Of a DNA stretch of 64,000 nt, positions 54,802 through 64,000 are shown one piece after another. The stretch is from the NCBI RefSeq assembly GCF_000317145.1, contig NC_019697.1:5158886-5222885 (forward strand). Reading direction: 5' to 3'. The notes under the pieces are model-generated. The model saw only the letters and a program-made list of their open reading frames with translations, was not told the origin of the DNA and did no database searches. Both the position numbers and the translations under genes were made by a program. Origin of the DNA: Chamaesiphon minutus PCC 6605 (GTDB taxonomy: Bacteria > Cyanobacteriota > Cyanobacteriia > Cyanobacteriales > Chamaesiphonaceae). Numbering within the stretch: the first letter of the stretch is position 1; every line of letters begins with the position of its first letter.

Positions 54802-55032
54802 CTGGATGACTCAATTATGACTGGTTAAGATTAGCTACCATTCTAACCAGTGTGATTCCAGAAAATTGTGACCGATGGCTCCAAGGGACATTAGATTTAG
54901 GGGGGTTGGGAGTGAGGAGTTGGGAGAACGGAATGCCAAAAAGGTGGATCGCGCCCTAGATCCGTAACACCGAATTTAAGGAATAATGGAAAGTGGCTTG
55001 GATTCGAGCCAAATACGATCGGGAGAATTATT

Positions 55033-56157
55033 GTGAGTGAGTACTTTGCTACAGTCGCCAGAGGTTTAGAAGAGTTAGCAGCACGGGAGCTAACTGAATT
55101 AGGGGCGCAAGCGGTGGCTCAAGGTTTTTGTGGCGTGGCTTTTCAGGGCGATCGCGAGTTACTGTATCGTGTCAATTTATGGGCGCGATTGCCGTTTCGG
55201 GTTTTGGTCAAACTGGGAGAATTTCCGTGTGCTGACGATATCGAACTTTATGATGGCATCCAACAAATCGATTGGGGCGAATATCTAACCCCAGAGTTGA
55301 CACTAGCGGTAACGGTAACGGGGAAAAACGAACAATTGAATCATAGCCACTTTACGGCGATTCAAGTCAAAAGAGCCATTACCAAACAACAAACCGAAAA
55401 ATTTGGCGCGCGATCGAATGTCGATATTGCCGATCCCAATATCCGCATTAACGTCCATATCGAGAAAGATACTTGTACTGTCAATCTCGATAGCTCTGGG
55501 AGCAGCCTGCATCGTCGCGGCTATCGCTCTGCTGTCGGCGATGCACCCCTCAAAGAGTCTCTAGCCGCAGCTTTAATGAAAATGTCTGGTTGGACGCCCG
55601 ATTTAGCTTTTGTCGATCCCCTGTGTGGCTCCGGCACATTACCCCTAGAAGCGGCGATGCAGGCAATGAACATAGCTCCGGGTATTTTTCGCGATAGCTT
55701 CGGCTTTGAGAGCTGGCTAGACTTCGATCCGGAGTTATTCGATCGATTGTTAAAGTTGGCAGAAGCAGGCGAACAGCAAGATCTCCAAGCAACGATTATC
55801 GGCAGCGATCGCAACTATGACATCATCGAACAGGCACGAGCGAATGCCCGTAGTTCTGGTGTCGAACGCTATGTTCGTTTCGCACAACAAGAATTAGCCG
55901 ATGTCGAAGCTCCTAGCGATCGGGGGATTCTGCTCTGTAATCCTCCCTATGGCGAGCGATTGGGACGCAATGAAGATTTGGGTGCTTTTTATAAATTGCT
56001 AGGCGATGTGCTGAAAAATCGCTTTAAAGGATGGACGGCATTCGTCCTCAGCGGTAATAAAGAATTAGCCAAATCAATCGGCTTGCGATCGGCACAAAGA
56101 ACGACGGTGTATAACGGGACGATCGCTTGTCAACTAATGAAATACGAAATGTATTAA
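55033..56157 (+). CDS. THUMP-domain class I RNA methyltransferase (RlmL/Trm14-like)
   Basis: 374 residues from the GTG at 55033. The N-terminal ferredoxin-like and THUMP region (about 1-155; 'YFATVARGLEELAARELTELGAQ', 'SHFTAIQVKRAITKQQTEKFG') binds RNA. The methyltransferase domain (about 165-372) has 'FVDPLCGSGTLPLEAAMQA' and the catalytic NPPY in 'ILLCNPPYGERLGR'. Probably forms N2-methylguanosine in rRNA or tRNA. The exact target is not readable from sequence. Confidence 0.92.
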   Translation: MSEYFATVARGLEELAARELTELGAQAVAQGFCGVAFQGDRELLYRVNLWARLPFRVLVKLGEFPCADDIELYDGIQQIDWGEYLTPELTLAVTVTGKNEQLNHSHFTAIQVKRAITKQQTEKFGARSNVDIADPNIRINVHIEKDTCTVNLDSSGSSLHRRGYRSAVGDAPLKESLAAALMKMSGWTPDLAFVDPLCGSGTLPLEAAMQAMNIAPGIFRDSFGFESWLDFDPELFDRLLKLAEAGEQQDLQATIIGSDRNYDIIEQARANARSSGVERYVRFAQQELADVEAPSDRGILLCNPPYGERLGRNEDLGAFYKLLGDVLKNRFKGWTAFVLSGNKELAKSIGLRSAQRTTVYNGTIACQLMKYEMY

Positions 56158-56340
56158 GTCTCCGCTTACATGGAGGAAAACAGCGTTATTAGAGGATATA
56201 TAAAATTAGAACGACGATCGATACTGCCAAGTATTCGGTAATTTTTGCTCTACAATAAAGCTACACAAAAATCGCCAAACACCTCTTCAAAAGTTGAACC
56301 ATAAATCTCTCAGATCGATCTATCTGTGGAGAGTTTTTGC

Positions 56341-58722
56341 ATGACCGAACATCAAACCGCAGCTTCAGCTAACGGAACTGTCAATTTTACGCCCTATTCG
56401 GCGATCGGTACCAATCTCGACGATGTGCGCAAACGGCGGAGAGAGCACGATCCTACCCCTTTGAATTTACAAGTATGTTGGTATGTGACGCCCGAAATAG
56501 CTGCCAAATTAGAAGCTCCTGAGGTCTTGGCTCGATCTAGTGTAGATGCCCAGCCGATTTATGGCAGATTATTAACCTTCGATCGGGAAACTCTAACGCA
56601 ACTTCGCGAACATTTACCCGATCGGATTCAGTCTCAAATCCCTGCAACCTGGCACCTCCCCGCCGATCTGTGGGGATATGCCTTTTTTGCTTGTCCATTG
56701 CCACCTGTGACGACCTTTAGTGCCGACCAATATGCTAGGGGCGATCGAATGGTGCTAAATGGCGATGGGATGCTGTATCGGCTGGGATTCGAGCATGGAC
56801 GCGCGATACTTAAAACGCGGATGATGAAAACGCCATGTTATTATGCCGATCTCGCCGCCCAATTAGTGCCCAAATTTGACAAGATTGGCTATCGGTTTCT
56901 CGATGGTGGGATGGTGCGTCACAGCCTATTGTTAGGCACTCGCAACCAGATGAATACCGCCTTTTTGGCAACCAAGGAGCATCTGCTGGCGACCTTTGAT
57001 GCCGCGCGTCCGCACATCATCGATCCCGATAGCCTGGAACTGCTCGAACCCATTGGGGCAGCTAGTAATTGGCAAGGATTAGCTCCCAAACAACCCGCTT
57101 GGCTGACCCAAGTTTTTCAGCCTTATTCCAATCCCGCTCATCCTGTTTGCGACCATTTACAGTGTGCCGATACCTCCGCTGGAGAATTTATTACGGCCAA
57201 CTATTCTGCTGGATTGAGCTTACTCAGCGCGATCGATCGATTCAGACGCTGGTACAAAGGTAAACTCGGTCGCGATGGCGTGATTCTCAAAAATCCTTGG
57301 GGTGCTTTTACCAGTATCGTCCGGTATCGATTTGACAGCCAAACTTTTGAAAAATGGCGGTTAGTGCTGCCAAATGGGGAACCTGTCATCATCCAACAAG
57401 CCATTCACCAGATGGCCTTAACGGAAGATTACATTATCGTCGGCGATATTGCTTTTAAGATCGAGCTGTCCCAAATTTTTGCACCTTTTTTATTTGGTGC
57501 GATTCGGAAATATTCAGTCAAAATTGGCTACTGGTTATCGTTAACATTCCTGCAATTAATCCAGCCCATTCCGTATGCTAGCTTATATATCGTCAAGCGA
57601 GCGGATCTCGATCGACCTATTCCTCCTGGTGAAATGCCCACCTTGACGGCTGTTAAAATTATCTTGCCCCGCGAAGTTTCGCACTTTGTGACCGATTATC
57701 GCAATCCCGACGGCAAAATTACCCTAATGTCCGCTCATAATGGCGGCTGGGACGTGACTGAATGGATCGGCGAATACGATGAATCGGTGAATATCGACTG
57801 CGAAAAAACGCCAGTAATTACCAAAGGAATCGAAATGCTCGCAGGGGTAAATAATCGACTACCATCAGTGCCGCCGCAGAAATGCCTGCGTAAGGAATTT
57901 CGGGGCTTCCAACCTTCACCCGTCGATCTCAATAGCGTCGCGCGGTACACGATCGATGCTAAAACTGGTGCTGTTCTTCAGGCACAGTTCCTCAGCGACA
58001 TCGGCGATAATCCTAGCAAATGCAATACTTGGTCGGTATCTGTCAATACGCACCGCAATCTCAACCGCGATAGCCAACTCGAAACAGGCGAAAAAATTAC
58101 CAGTTTGTACTGGATGGGATGGGGATTTACATGGGAGACAATTCCCAAGCGAATTTATCGAGCATATCGCGATCGTGACAATCGCGTCATCTCGATCGAA
58201 GGTTTACCTCAATCCGATCTGCCAGCAACTTTGCTACGGCTAGATACCGAGCGAATGGAAATCGCCGATAGTTTTGAATTTCCGATCGGTTATTTAGCGC
58301 GTAGTCCCCAATTTATCCCCAGCCAAGAGCCACTACCAACAGGAAAAGATCCCGCGACTCACGGTTATATCGTCTGTGTCATCATGTCAGACGCCGAACC
58401 CGATAATCGCCATACCATCGCCAAAGATGAAATCTGGATATTCCACGCCGACGATTTTAAAGGTAAACCAATTTATCGATTGAGCCATCCCGATATTAAT
58501 CTCGGACTGACAATTCATTCCACCTGGATTCCAACGATTCAATTTGGTAAATATGCTGAAGCCGAACGCCAAGCCATGCGCAAAAATACACTAGATCGCG
58601 ATTTCAATCCTGTCGTTCGAGCTAAGATTTTTCCCCATACCAAAACTCTATTCCGTGATGTGGTTTATCCGCACTATATCAAGCAAACTACCGAAGCCGA
58701 ATTAATCGATCTGTGGAAGTAG
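56341..58722 (+). CDS. Carotenoid oxygenase-family protein, long form
   Basis: 793 residues, far above the roughly 480 of typical carotenoid cleavage dioxygenases. ATG at 56341, with GGAGAG upstream; a GTG at 56326 falls within that site. RPE65-type features: 'GDRMVLNGDGMLYRLGFEHG', and four candidate iron histidines in 'VCDHLQCADTSAG', 'HQMALTEDYIIVGD', 'SAHNGGWDVTEW' and 'LTIHSTWIPT'. Hydrophobic stretches near 385-420 could touch the membrane. Cleaves carotenoids or apocarotenoids if active. Function of the extra length unknown. Confidence 0.85.
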   Translation: MTEHQTAASANGTVNFTPYSAIGTNLDDVRKRRREHDPTPLNLQVCWYVTPEIAAKLEAPEVLARSSVDAQPIYGRLLTFDRETLTQLREHLPDRIQSQIPATWHLPADLWGYAFFACPLPPVTTFSADQYARGDRMVLNGDGMLYRLGFEHGRAILKTRMMKTPCYYADLAAQLVPKFDKIGYRFLDGGMVRHSLLLGTRNQMNTAFLATKEHLLATFDAARPHIIDPDSLELLEPIGAASNWQGLAPKQPAWLTQVFQPYSNPAHPVCDHLQCADTSAGEFITANYSAGLSLLSAIDRFRRWYKGKLGRDGVILKNPWGAFTSIVRYRFDSQTFEKWRLVLPNGEPVIIQQAIHQMALTEDYIIVGDIAFKIELSQIFAPFLFGAIRKYSVKIGYWLSLTFLQLIQPIPYASLYIVKRADLDRPIPPGEMPTLTAVKIILPREVSHFVTDYRNPDGKITLMSAHNGGWDVTEWIGEYDESVNIDCEKTPVITKGIEMLAGVNNRLPSVPPQKCLRKEFRGFQPSPVDLNSVARYTIDAKTGAVLQAQFLSDIGDNPSKCNTWSVSVNTHRNLNRDSQLETGEKITSLYWMGWGFTWETIPKRIYRAYRDRDNRVISIEGLPQSDLPATLLRLDTERMEIADSFEFPIGYLARSPQFIPSQEPLPTGKDPATHGYIVCVIMSDAEPDNRHTIAKDEIWIFHADDFKGKPIYRLSHPDINLGLTIHSTWIPTIQFGKYAEAERQAMRKNTLDRDFNPVVRAKIFPHTKTLFRDVVYPHYIKQTTEAELIDLWK

Positions 58723-58799
58723 TTGGTAAGCTGTTGGACGTTCCATTTGCACATTTGGATATATATACCTGCCCTCCATCGCAACCATTTGAGATCTTT

Positions 58800-59228
58800 T
58801 TAGGCGATCGCACAGGGCAATAAGCCATCGTAGCGAAACTTGCCAAACGCGAGTACTTCCAACCCAAATAACATGCCAGCCACCGATGCCCTAAACACAT
58901 GAGAGATCGTCGTGCCTAATAATACCAAAGGTGCCATCCGTAACGGAATTATCGATCGCGGATCGTGAATTTCTTCGAGCAACAGGTTATTCCCGGCTTC
59001 GACACTGCTACCTAAGTAATGATAAATCAGCCCGCTCGACAACCCACCCAACGGCAGTAAAAACAAAATCCAATGATGGGATTCCCGCCATTGAGTTGCC
59101 CACTCTAATGTAGCTAGTAGGGCGGCTGAGGATGTTCCGGTCAGTATTCCGATCGTACAACCGATCGCCAGCCATTTAAGCAGATATGGGATGACTCGAA
59201 CTGGTTCGAGTTGCAGCCACTTATTCAT
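58800..59228 (-). pseudogene. Truncated ClC-type chloride channel gene
   Basis: 142 codons remain. The start resembles the N-terminal helices of a cyanobacterial ClC protein ('YLLKWLAIGCTIGILTGTSSAALL', 'GLSSGLIYHYLG'). After 'PLVLLGTTISHVF' the sequence jumps to 'ASVAGMLFGLEVLAFGKFRYDGLLPCAIA', which normally follows about 50 residues later. The missing part includes the GxSxGREGP-like selectivity motif. A stop then cuts off the remaining two-thirds of the channel. An internal deletion plus a 3' truncation make function very unlikely. Confidence 0.75.
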
Positions 59229-59538
59229 TCAGATTTTGGGTTTTAGATTACGGATTTTGAGATGTGCAACAAGTCGGGGAATAATGGAGTGCGCGACTCT
59301 CTGCCTTCTGTATTCGAGCGAAATCGAAAGTATAAACGATCGCTAGTTAGTGTAGATCGGGAATAATTAACAGTACAACGCGGTAACATAGAGATCGATT
59401 CTGCTTGCTGCGAACATTAATACGATAGTACGATTACCATAGCGAGCATTGGTCTCAAGCTTAAATTGCTAATAGTACATAAAACACGCGATCTAAATAA
59501 GATTTCGATCGCCTTCAGTTGAGGAGCAATAACTTAAA
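59229..59538. other. Spacer upstream of the Mce-family gene
   Basis: 310 bp, no gene recognised. AGGAG just before 59539 is a good ribosome-binding site for the next gene. Confidence 0.35.
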
Positions 59539-60942
59539 ATGCAATCACGCGCAGTCCGAGAAGGTTCAGTTGGATTGATGCTCATAGCTGGATTGGGAGT
59601 CTTTGGTGCTATTTTTTTATGGCTGAGAGGCTTGACACCTGGGAGTCAAACTTATAATGTCATCGCACAATTCGATCGAGCACCAGGAATGCAGCCTGGA
59701 GCCGTAGTCAGGTTTCGCGGCATTCGAGTTGGGAAAGTGACTAGAATCGAACCTGGGGTAAATGGGGTTGACGTGGTAATGCAAATGGACGATCCCAATT
59801 TGGTAATGCCCAAAGATGTGGCGGTAGAAGTCAGCCAAACTGGCTTGATTGGCGAGCCAGTTGTCGAAATCACTCCCCGCAATCGGGTGGCAATTAATGC
59901 TGCTGATATTGCCAAAGCATTAGATAGTAAGTGCGATCGCAATCTCATTCTTTGTAATAACACCAAAGTCAACGGCCAAATCGGTGCGAGTTTTAATGAA
60001 TTGATCCAAAAGGCTACGAAATTAGTTGACATTTATAATAATCCAGAAGTAGTCAAAAATCTTAATAACACTCTGATCGAAACCGGAAATGCAGCAAAAA
60101 ATTTCTCTCAGTTGAGTAAAAATCTTAGTAAAGTTAGTAATGATTTTTCGAGTTTACCTAAATCAGTAGAAAGCGGATTAAAGAATTTGTCTGCTAAAGC
60201 TGATACGCTGACTGTCTCGATCGATCGTACCACTACCAAATTTGGTCAAACTGCCGACAAGTTTAATGTTACTGCTGGTGAATTGACTGCAACTGCTGCC
60301 GAGTACAAAAAATTAGCCACATCTGTCAATAGTTTAGTTGTCGAGAACCGTAAAACATTTGCATCTACCCTAAATAACTTCGATAAACTGAGTGTAGATT
60401 TACGCAAAACAGTTAATGCTGTCAATCCTTCGATCGTCAAGCTGAATACAACGATATCGAAAATAAATTCAGATAAATTAGCTAAAGACCTGGAAGGCGT
60501 ACTGAGTAATGCCAATCAAACCTCACTCAATCTCAAAAATATCACAGCTAATTTAAACGATCCAAAAACATTATTAATACTACAGCAAACATTAGATTCG
60601 GCTCGATCGACATTTCAAAATACCCAAAAAATTACTGCCGATCTCGACGATTTGACTGGTTCGCCAGAATTTCGATCGAATCTCCGCAATTTAGTAAATG
60701 GCTTGGGTAAACTAGTTTCTTCTACCGAACAATTAGAACAACAGGCTAAATTAGCACAAACGATCGAACCATTAGGTAAATCTCTCGATCTCTTGAGTAG
60801 TTTACCCGCTCCAAGTGCTGTCAGTGGTACTAACGATCGAGAGATCGATCGATCGAATTATCAACCGAAACCTATTACCGAGCAACCATTACTCCATCCA
60901 CAAGAACCATTTAGAATCGATAGTCGTTGGCGCAATCCATAA
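59539..60942 (+). CDS. MlaD/Mce-family lipid transport protein
   Basis: 467 residues. Single N-terminal membrane helix (about 12-30), then one MlaD domain (about 37-115; 'QFDRAPGMQPGAVVRFRGIRVGKVTRIEP', 'VEVSQTGLIGEPVVEITPR'). A long helical region follows (about 150-420) with repeated Asn/Lys/Ser/Leu patterns. This is the layout of cyanobacterial MCE proteins that form hydrophobic tubes for lipid movement between membranes. The ABC ATPase and permease partners are not in this window. A GAGGAG site precedes the ATG. Confidence 0.93.
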   Translation: MQSRAVREGSVGLMLIAGLGVFGAIFLWLRGLTPGSQTYNVIAQFDRAPGMQPGAVVRFRGIRVGKVTRIEPGVNGVDVVMQMDDPNLVMPKDVAVEVSQTGLIGEPVVEITPRNRVAINAADIAKALDSKCDRNLILCNNTKVNGQIGASFNELIQKATKLVDIYNNPEVVKNLNNTLIETGNAAKNFSQLSKNLSKVSNDFSSLPKSVESGLKNLSAKADTLTVSIDRTTTKFGQTADKFNVTAGELTATAAEYKKLATSVNSLVVENRKTFASTLNNFDKLSVDLRKTVNAVNPSIVKLNTTISKINSDKLAKDLEGVLSNANQTSLNLKNITANLNDPKTLLILQQTLDSARSTFQNTQKITADLDDLTGSPEFRSNLRNLVNGLGKLVSSTEQLEQQAKLAQTIEPLGKSLDLLSSLPAPSAVSGTNDREIDRSNYQPKPITEQPLLHPQEPFRIDSRWRNP

Positions 60943-61024
60943 CTTTAGGGAACAGGATATTTGCTTCGTGTTAGTAATGCTACCGATTGTGTCTTGTCTG
61001 GCTGTCTTGACTGAAACACATGTT

Positions 61025-61180
61025 GAGGAAACCTCTGCGTGATTTCAGTCGAAAACCGTCAGGAAACCCAACGTTGGCGTTGGCTGTGCCTACGGTAGGC
61101 ACAGCCTCTGTATCCGCAGATCCGCGAGCTGCAAATCGAGGCTAATGATACAAAGTCCGTGTAGGCGGACTTTGCATCAC
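61025..61180. repeat. Multi-hairpin intergenic element, second copy
   Basis: Between two convergent genes. GGCTGTGCCTAC and GTAGGCACAGCC form a 12-bp palindrome (61082-61105). AAAGTCCGTG-TA-GGCGGACTTTG lies near 61153-61175, and TGAGGAAACCTC near 61024. The AGTCC-GGACT hairpin and the GGAAACC motif are shared with 50757-50900. Confidence 0.6.
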
Positions 61181-61230
61181 AAGCCGAGACTTCCAGTCTC
61201 CAGGCATTTTTTAACCAGAACTCGCGTTCA

Positions 61231-62052
61231 TCAACTGCTTTGCAACAACCAAATTCCACTGTAGGTGATACCAGAATCGTCGGGAGTTACTAACAGAAAA
61301 TGCAAGCCATGTACGAGTCGTTTCCGTGCCTCATAAAGTCTGGCTGCTTGACTGACTTCCGCATCATTAAATGTCACCATTACCCAACGATCGGCTAAAC
61401 CGACATCCAAAACTAATCCACCCGGATCGTCTCCCAAATAATTGAGGCTCACAGGCTCTGTATCGGCAATCCAGCGCGCCAATCGCATCGATTGTGTAGC
61501 CCCATAGATAATGACACCAGGGATGGCTACATTCGCTCCTAGACCCCAATGCGGGGGTAATAAATAGTCAGGCATCGACACGATCGGAATCGGTCGATCG
61601 GCAAAATCTGCTACCAATTGTCCGGCGGTTAACGTTACAAATTGCCACTTTTCTCCCATTAAATAATCGGGTATCGGTTGGGGCGGGGGCGACTCGATCG
61701 CCAGCGGTTGATAATTAGGATTGTGATAGTTTTGCGTTTGTTGTTGCAATAATTTTTTTAACGCGATCGTGCGGCGAGTTGCTTCAACTTCAATCCCTAA
61801 TTTTTGAGCGGCAGTTTGAATCAATCCCAAACTTTGCGGGCGAAAAACTTGAATTGCTGTGGGTAATTTATCTGTTGCAGCTAACTTTATTTGTGCTGCA
61901 ATCCACTCAGCATTTACCTGTTTTTGGGGGCAAATAGCCGTATGAAACCACCCGCCATCCGCAGCGCAGATGACTAATTCCCAGAGGGTTTCACCGCGAT
62001 CGTTTTGTTGAGGACGACTGGAGATATCTGCTTGCCACAGCATAATTGTCAT
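61231..62052 (-). CDS. Tab2/Atab2-family RNA-binding protein
   Basis: 273 residues. Family motifs: 'MLWQADISSRPQQNDRGETLWELVICAADG' at the start, 'IQVFRPQSLGLIQTAAQKLGIEVEATRRTIALKKLL' (about 85-120), and a C-terminal 'GLVLDVGLADRWVMVTFNDAEVSQAARLYEARKRLVHGLHFLLV'. In algae and plants Tab2/Atab2 promotes translation of photosystem mRNAs (psaB and others). A similar role here is an inference. ATG at 62052, with an alternative three codons later. Convergent with the Mce gene. Confidence 0.92.
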   Translation of the reverse strand: MTIMLWQADISSRPQQNDRGETLWELVICAADGGWFHTAICPQKQVNAEWIAAQIKLAATDKLPTAIQVFRPQSLGLIQTAAQKLGIEVEATRRTIALKKLLQQQTQNYHNPNYQPLAIESPPPQPIPDYLMGEKWQFVTLTAGQLVADFADRPIPIVSMPDYLLPPHWGLGANVAIPGVIIYGATQSMRLARWIADTEPVSLNYLGDDPGGLVLDVGLADRWVMVTFNDAEVSQAARLYEARKRLVHGLHFLLVTPDDSGITYSGIWLLQSS

Positions 62053-62297
62053 AATTTATAGTTAACGGCCACTCTGCCACTACTAGAAATGTTAGGCGAT
62101 CCATTGCAATAAAGATACGATCGGATTGCTGTAGCATAAAGCCTCAGTGAGGAGTATACTCTTTATCGGGAATTGCCTTCGCCTGTCATCGAACCTCAAG
62201 AGCCGCAGTCAGAAAGCTTTATCACTGTTGAGAATTTATACGGATTAAGCACCGATCGCTAGCATATTGGTAAAGGGTGGCATCAATCTGAGACTGC

Positions 62298-63557
62298 ATG
62301 GGAATATTTATGATTGGGATGAACTGGATGGTTGAAAAAATTGTATTACTAAGTAGTGTAATGGCGGCTTCATGGTTGGTTGCTAAGTCGGCACAAGCTC
62401 AAATAATTGGCTGTCCAGAGGGCTATTATGGGATCGGTGGCGGCAATGCTGGTTGGATTGGTTGTGCGCCATATGATACTCGCAGCGAATATCCGACGGC
62501 ACCCGATCGAAAACCAGAACCCGAACGACCGAGAGTGCCGACGATGTATGCCAACAGTTATATCGCAGTTGCATGGCATCCTAAAGCCACTGATGTGTGG
62601 GCAACATGGAATCAGCGAACTGCCGAAAAATCTCAGCAAGTTGCTTTGGCTGCCTGTACGCAAATAATGGGAGCGGGTTGTACGATCGCGGTGAGTGGCT
62701 ATAATGGGTCGGTGGCAATTGCTAGGGATAAAAGCAATCTAGTCTGGTATGGTTGGGGAAATAAGCCAGATAATGCTCGCGAGATTGTGCTAAAAGACTG
62801 TAAGGATAAGAATAAAGACTGTAAAATCGTGCATGTATTTACTGCCGAACCGTTACTTCAGCCTGCTAACTTTACGCCGACCCAGCAAAAATTTCTGGAA
62901 ACCAATCCAGCATTTGACTTCTCCAAAAATTATTTTCCTGGTAATCCAGTAGTGTCTAAAGCACCACCCCAACCAGTTGGCAACTATGAGATCGCAGTGA
63001 ATGGGCATCAGGTGACAATGAACCAGCAGTTGGCCAATATTTCGATCGCCAGTGCCCTAGAACGCAAGCAAAGCCTTGAGCGGCAGTTTGCCAACGATCC
63101 GCGCTACGCACTAATGAAGGCTGGATATTGGGAATTAACGCCAAGAGCGGCGGGGCTGGCGACTGGTGACGGTTGTTCGGCAACTTTTGCAACGCTAAAT
63201 GGTGCCGTGGCTGTTGCAGGCCCAAATGGACAGTATCGGAATGCCGCCATCACATTTTTTGGCGGGAATATCCCCGTTCCTAAGAATGGCCAGATGAAAA
63301 AGGTCACACTCGCACAAACAGGTGGTAAGCCACCTGCTACGGTTGAGGCTTATCATTTTCCGATGGCTAATGGCAAACTGGGTGCGGTTACTTTTGTCGT
63401 CCCTGATGCCTCAGCCCTGGTTAATAATATGTTCGACGAGCATCGCTTTGCCGTCTCACTCGGTACAAAACAAGCACTTGACATTACATGGCGCGGCGGA
63501 CACAGTATCCGAGATCGACTCACTAAGTGTCTGAAGGGTACCGGAAATCCATATTAA
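62298..63557 (+). CDS. Secreted DUF4189-domain protein
   Basis: 419 residues. Signal peptide around residues 10-34 ('IVLLSSVMAASWLVAKSAQA'), so exported. A Cys-containing loop 'IIGCPEGYYGIGGGNAGWIGCAPY' is followed by a DUF4189-type domain (about 75-180; 'YIAVAWHPKATDVWATWNQ', 'QVALAACTQIMGAGCTIAVSGYNG', 'LKDCKDKNKDCKIVHVF') with paired cysteines likely to be disulfide-bonded. The C-terminal half (about 225-419) is a separate unidentified domain. Several Met codons cluster at the start; the choice does not affect the mature protein. Confidence 0.85.
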   Translation: MGIFMIGMNWMVEKIVLLSSVMAASWLVAKSAQAQIIGCPEGYYGIGGGNAGWIGCAPYDTRSEYPTAPDRKPEPERPRVPTMYANSYIAVAWHPKATDVWATWNQRTAEKSQQVALAACTQIMGAGCTIAVSGYNGSVAIARDKSNLVWYGWGNKPDNAREIVLKDCKDKNKDCKIVHVFTAEPLLQPANFTPTQQKFLETNPAFDFSKNYFPGNPVVSKAPPQPVGNYEIAVNGHQVTMNQQLANISIASALERKQSLERQFANDPRYALMKAGYWELTPRAAGLATGDGCSATFATLNGAVAVAGPNGQYRNAAITFFGGNIPVPKNGQMKKVTLAQTGGKPPATVEAYHFPMANGKLGAVTFVVPDASALVNNMFDEHRFAVSLGTKQALDITWRGGHSIRDRLTKCLKGTGNPY

Positions 63558-63639
63558 ACAACGATCGCGTGCAGATCGAGTTTATCAACTTGCTCGATCG
63601 ACGATAAACTAAACATTGTTTAGCAGCTCTACACCAAGC

Positions 63640-64000
63640 ATGGAAATTACCTGGCGATCGGTCAAAACATACACTGATATTCTTTATCATAAAGCCGATG
63701 GCATTGCTAAAGTTACCATCAATCGCCCGGAAAAGCGCAATGCTTTCCGTCCACAGACCGTATTTGAAATGTATGATGCTTTTTGCGATGCGCGGGAAGA
63801 TACTAGCATTGGCGTGGTGTTACTGACAGGTGCTGGGCCGCATACCGATGGTAAATATGCCTTTTGTTCCGGCGGCGATCAATCGGTGCGCGGGCATGGG
63901 GGTTATCAGGGCGCAGACGGAATTCCGCGCCTAAATGTGTTGGATCTCCAACGCTTGATTCGATCGATGCCCAAGGCGGTAATTGCGATGGTTGCAGGGT
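63640..64000 (+). CDS. menB: 1,4-dihydroxy-2-naphthoyl-CoA synthase (3' partial)
   Basis: The first 120 codons of a crotonase-family enzyme run off the right edge. ATG at 63640. '[21 protein letters not shown]' and '[22 protein letters not shown]', then '[23 protein letters not shown]', are diagnostic of MenB rather than general enoyl-CoA hydratases. Closes the naphthoquinone ring in phylloquinone synthesis, the photosystem I A1 cofactor. Not in an operon with psaL here. Confidence 0.94.
   Translation, partial: MEITWRSVKTYTDILYHKADGIAKVTINRPEKRNAFRPQTVFEMYDAFCDAREDTSIGVVLLTGAGPHTDGKYAFCSGGDQSVRGHGGYQGADGIPRLNVLDLQRLIRSMPKAVIAMVAG

Overview
The window is cyanobacterial chromosome. It carries photosystem I subunit psaL, cytochrome b6f subunit petG, a cytochrome cM-like gene, ferredoxin-thioredoxin reductase variable chain ftrV, an Atab2-family protein and the start of menB, plus several families seen mainly in cyanobacteria (DUF4335, DUF4336, pix-type chemotaxis genes). 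GCGATCGC/CGATCG (HIP1-like) palindromes are dense. The species cannot be fixed from the sequence alone.

Layout. 1-7053 holds housekeeping and photosynthesis genes (DUF4912 tail, SRPBCC-like protein, hemB, a dnaJ-type gene, rsmD, petG, cytM-like, psaL). 7447-8930 is a complete ISAs1-family insertion sequence with a perfect 10-bp target duplication, between psaL and folC. 11038-23365 is a phototaxis/pilus-type chemotaxis cluster in the order pixG-pixH-pixI-(two unknown genes)-MCP-MCP-pixL. 23426-28552 is carbon and redox metabolism (gnd, ftrV, malic enzyme, an SDR). 28979-34847 holds a tandem-GAF photoreceptor candidate, a DUF362 protein, an alpha/beta hydrolase, frmA/adhC and a Crp/Fnr regulator. 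35314-36828 has pgsA, a 46-residue protein and aroQ. 36910-41922 is a two-component block: two large histidine kinases and one receiver, one kinase with a cyanobacteriochrome-like GAF. 42103-43356 encodes only the C-terminal part of a glycogen phosphorylase. 43791-64000 is a mostly rightward series of small and conserved genes: YciI, DUF4335, TM2, HhH, tRNA-Ser, ferredoxin, nuclease, DUF4336, a PAP-like protein, DUF39, coaD, a metallophosphoesterase, an RNA methyltransferase, a carotenoid oxygenase, a ClC remnant, an MlaD/Mce protein, Atab2, DUF4189 and menB.

Features outside ordinary genes: (1) intergenic heptamer arrays, several of which begin at the TAG stop codon of the preceding gene; (2) three copies of a small non-coding element with about 35-bp terminal inverted repeats (MITE-like); (3) decayed tandem copies of the 3' end of hemB (two) and of pixG (one); (4) a 273-bp tandem repeat inside the CheA gene; (5) coaD with no ordinary start codon, apparently AUA; (6) a phosphorylase C-terminal domain standing alone; (7) a chemotaxis operon whose receptors lack GAF photosensor domains, while DXCF-type GAF proteins are encoded elsewhere in the window.

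All calls come from reading the sequence and recalling protein families. No database search was run.
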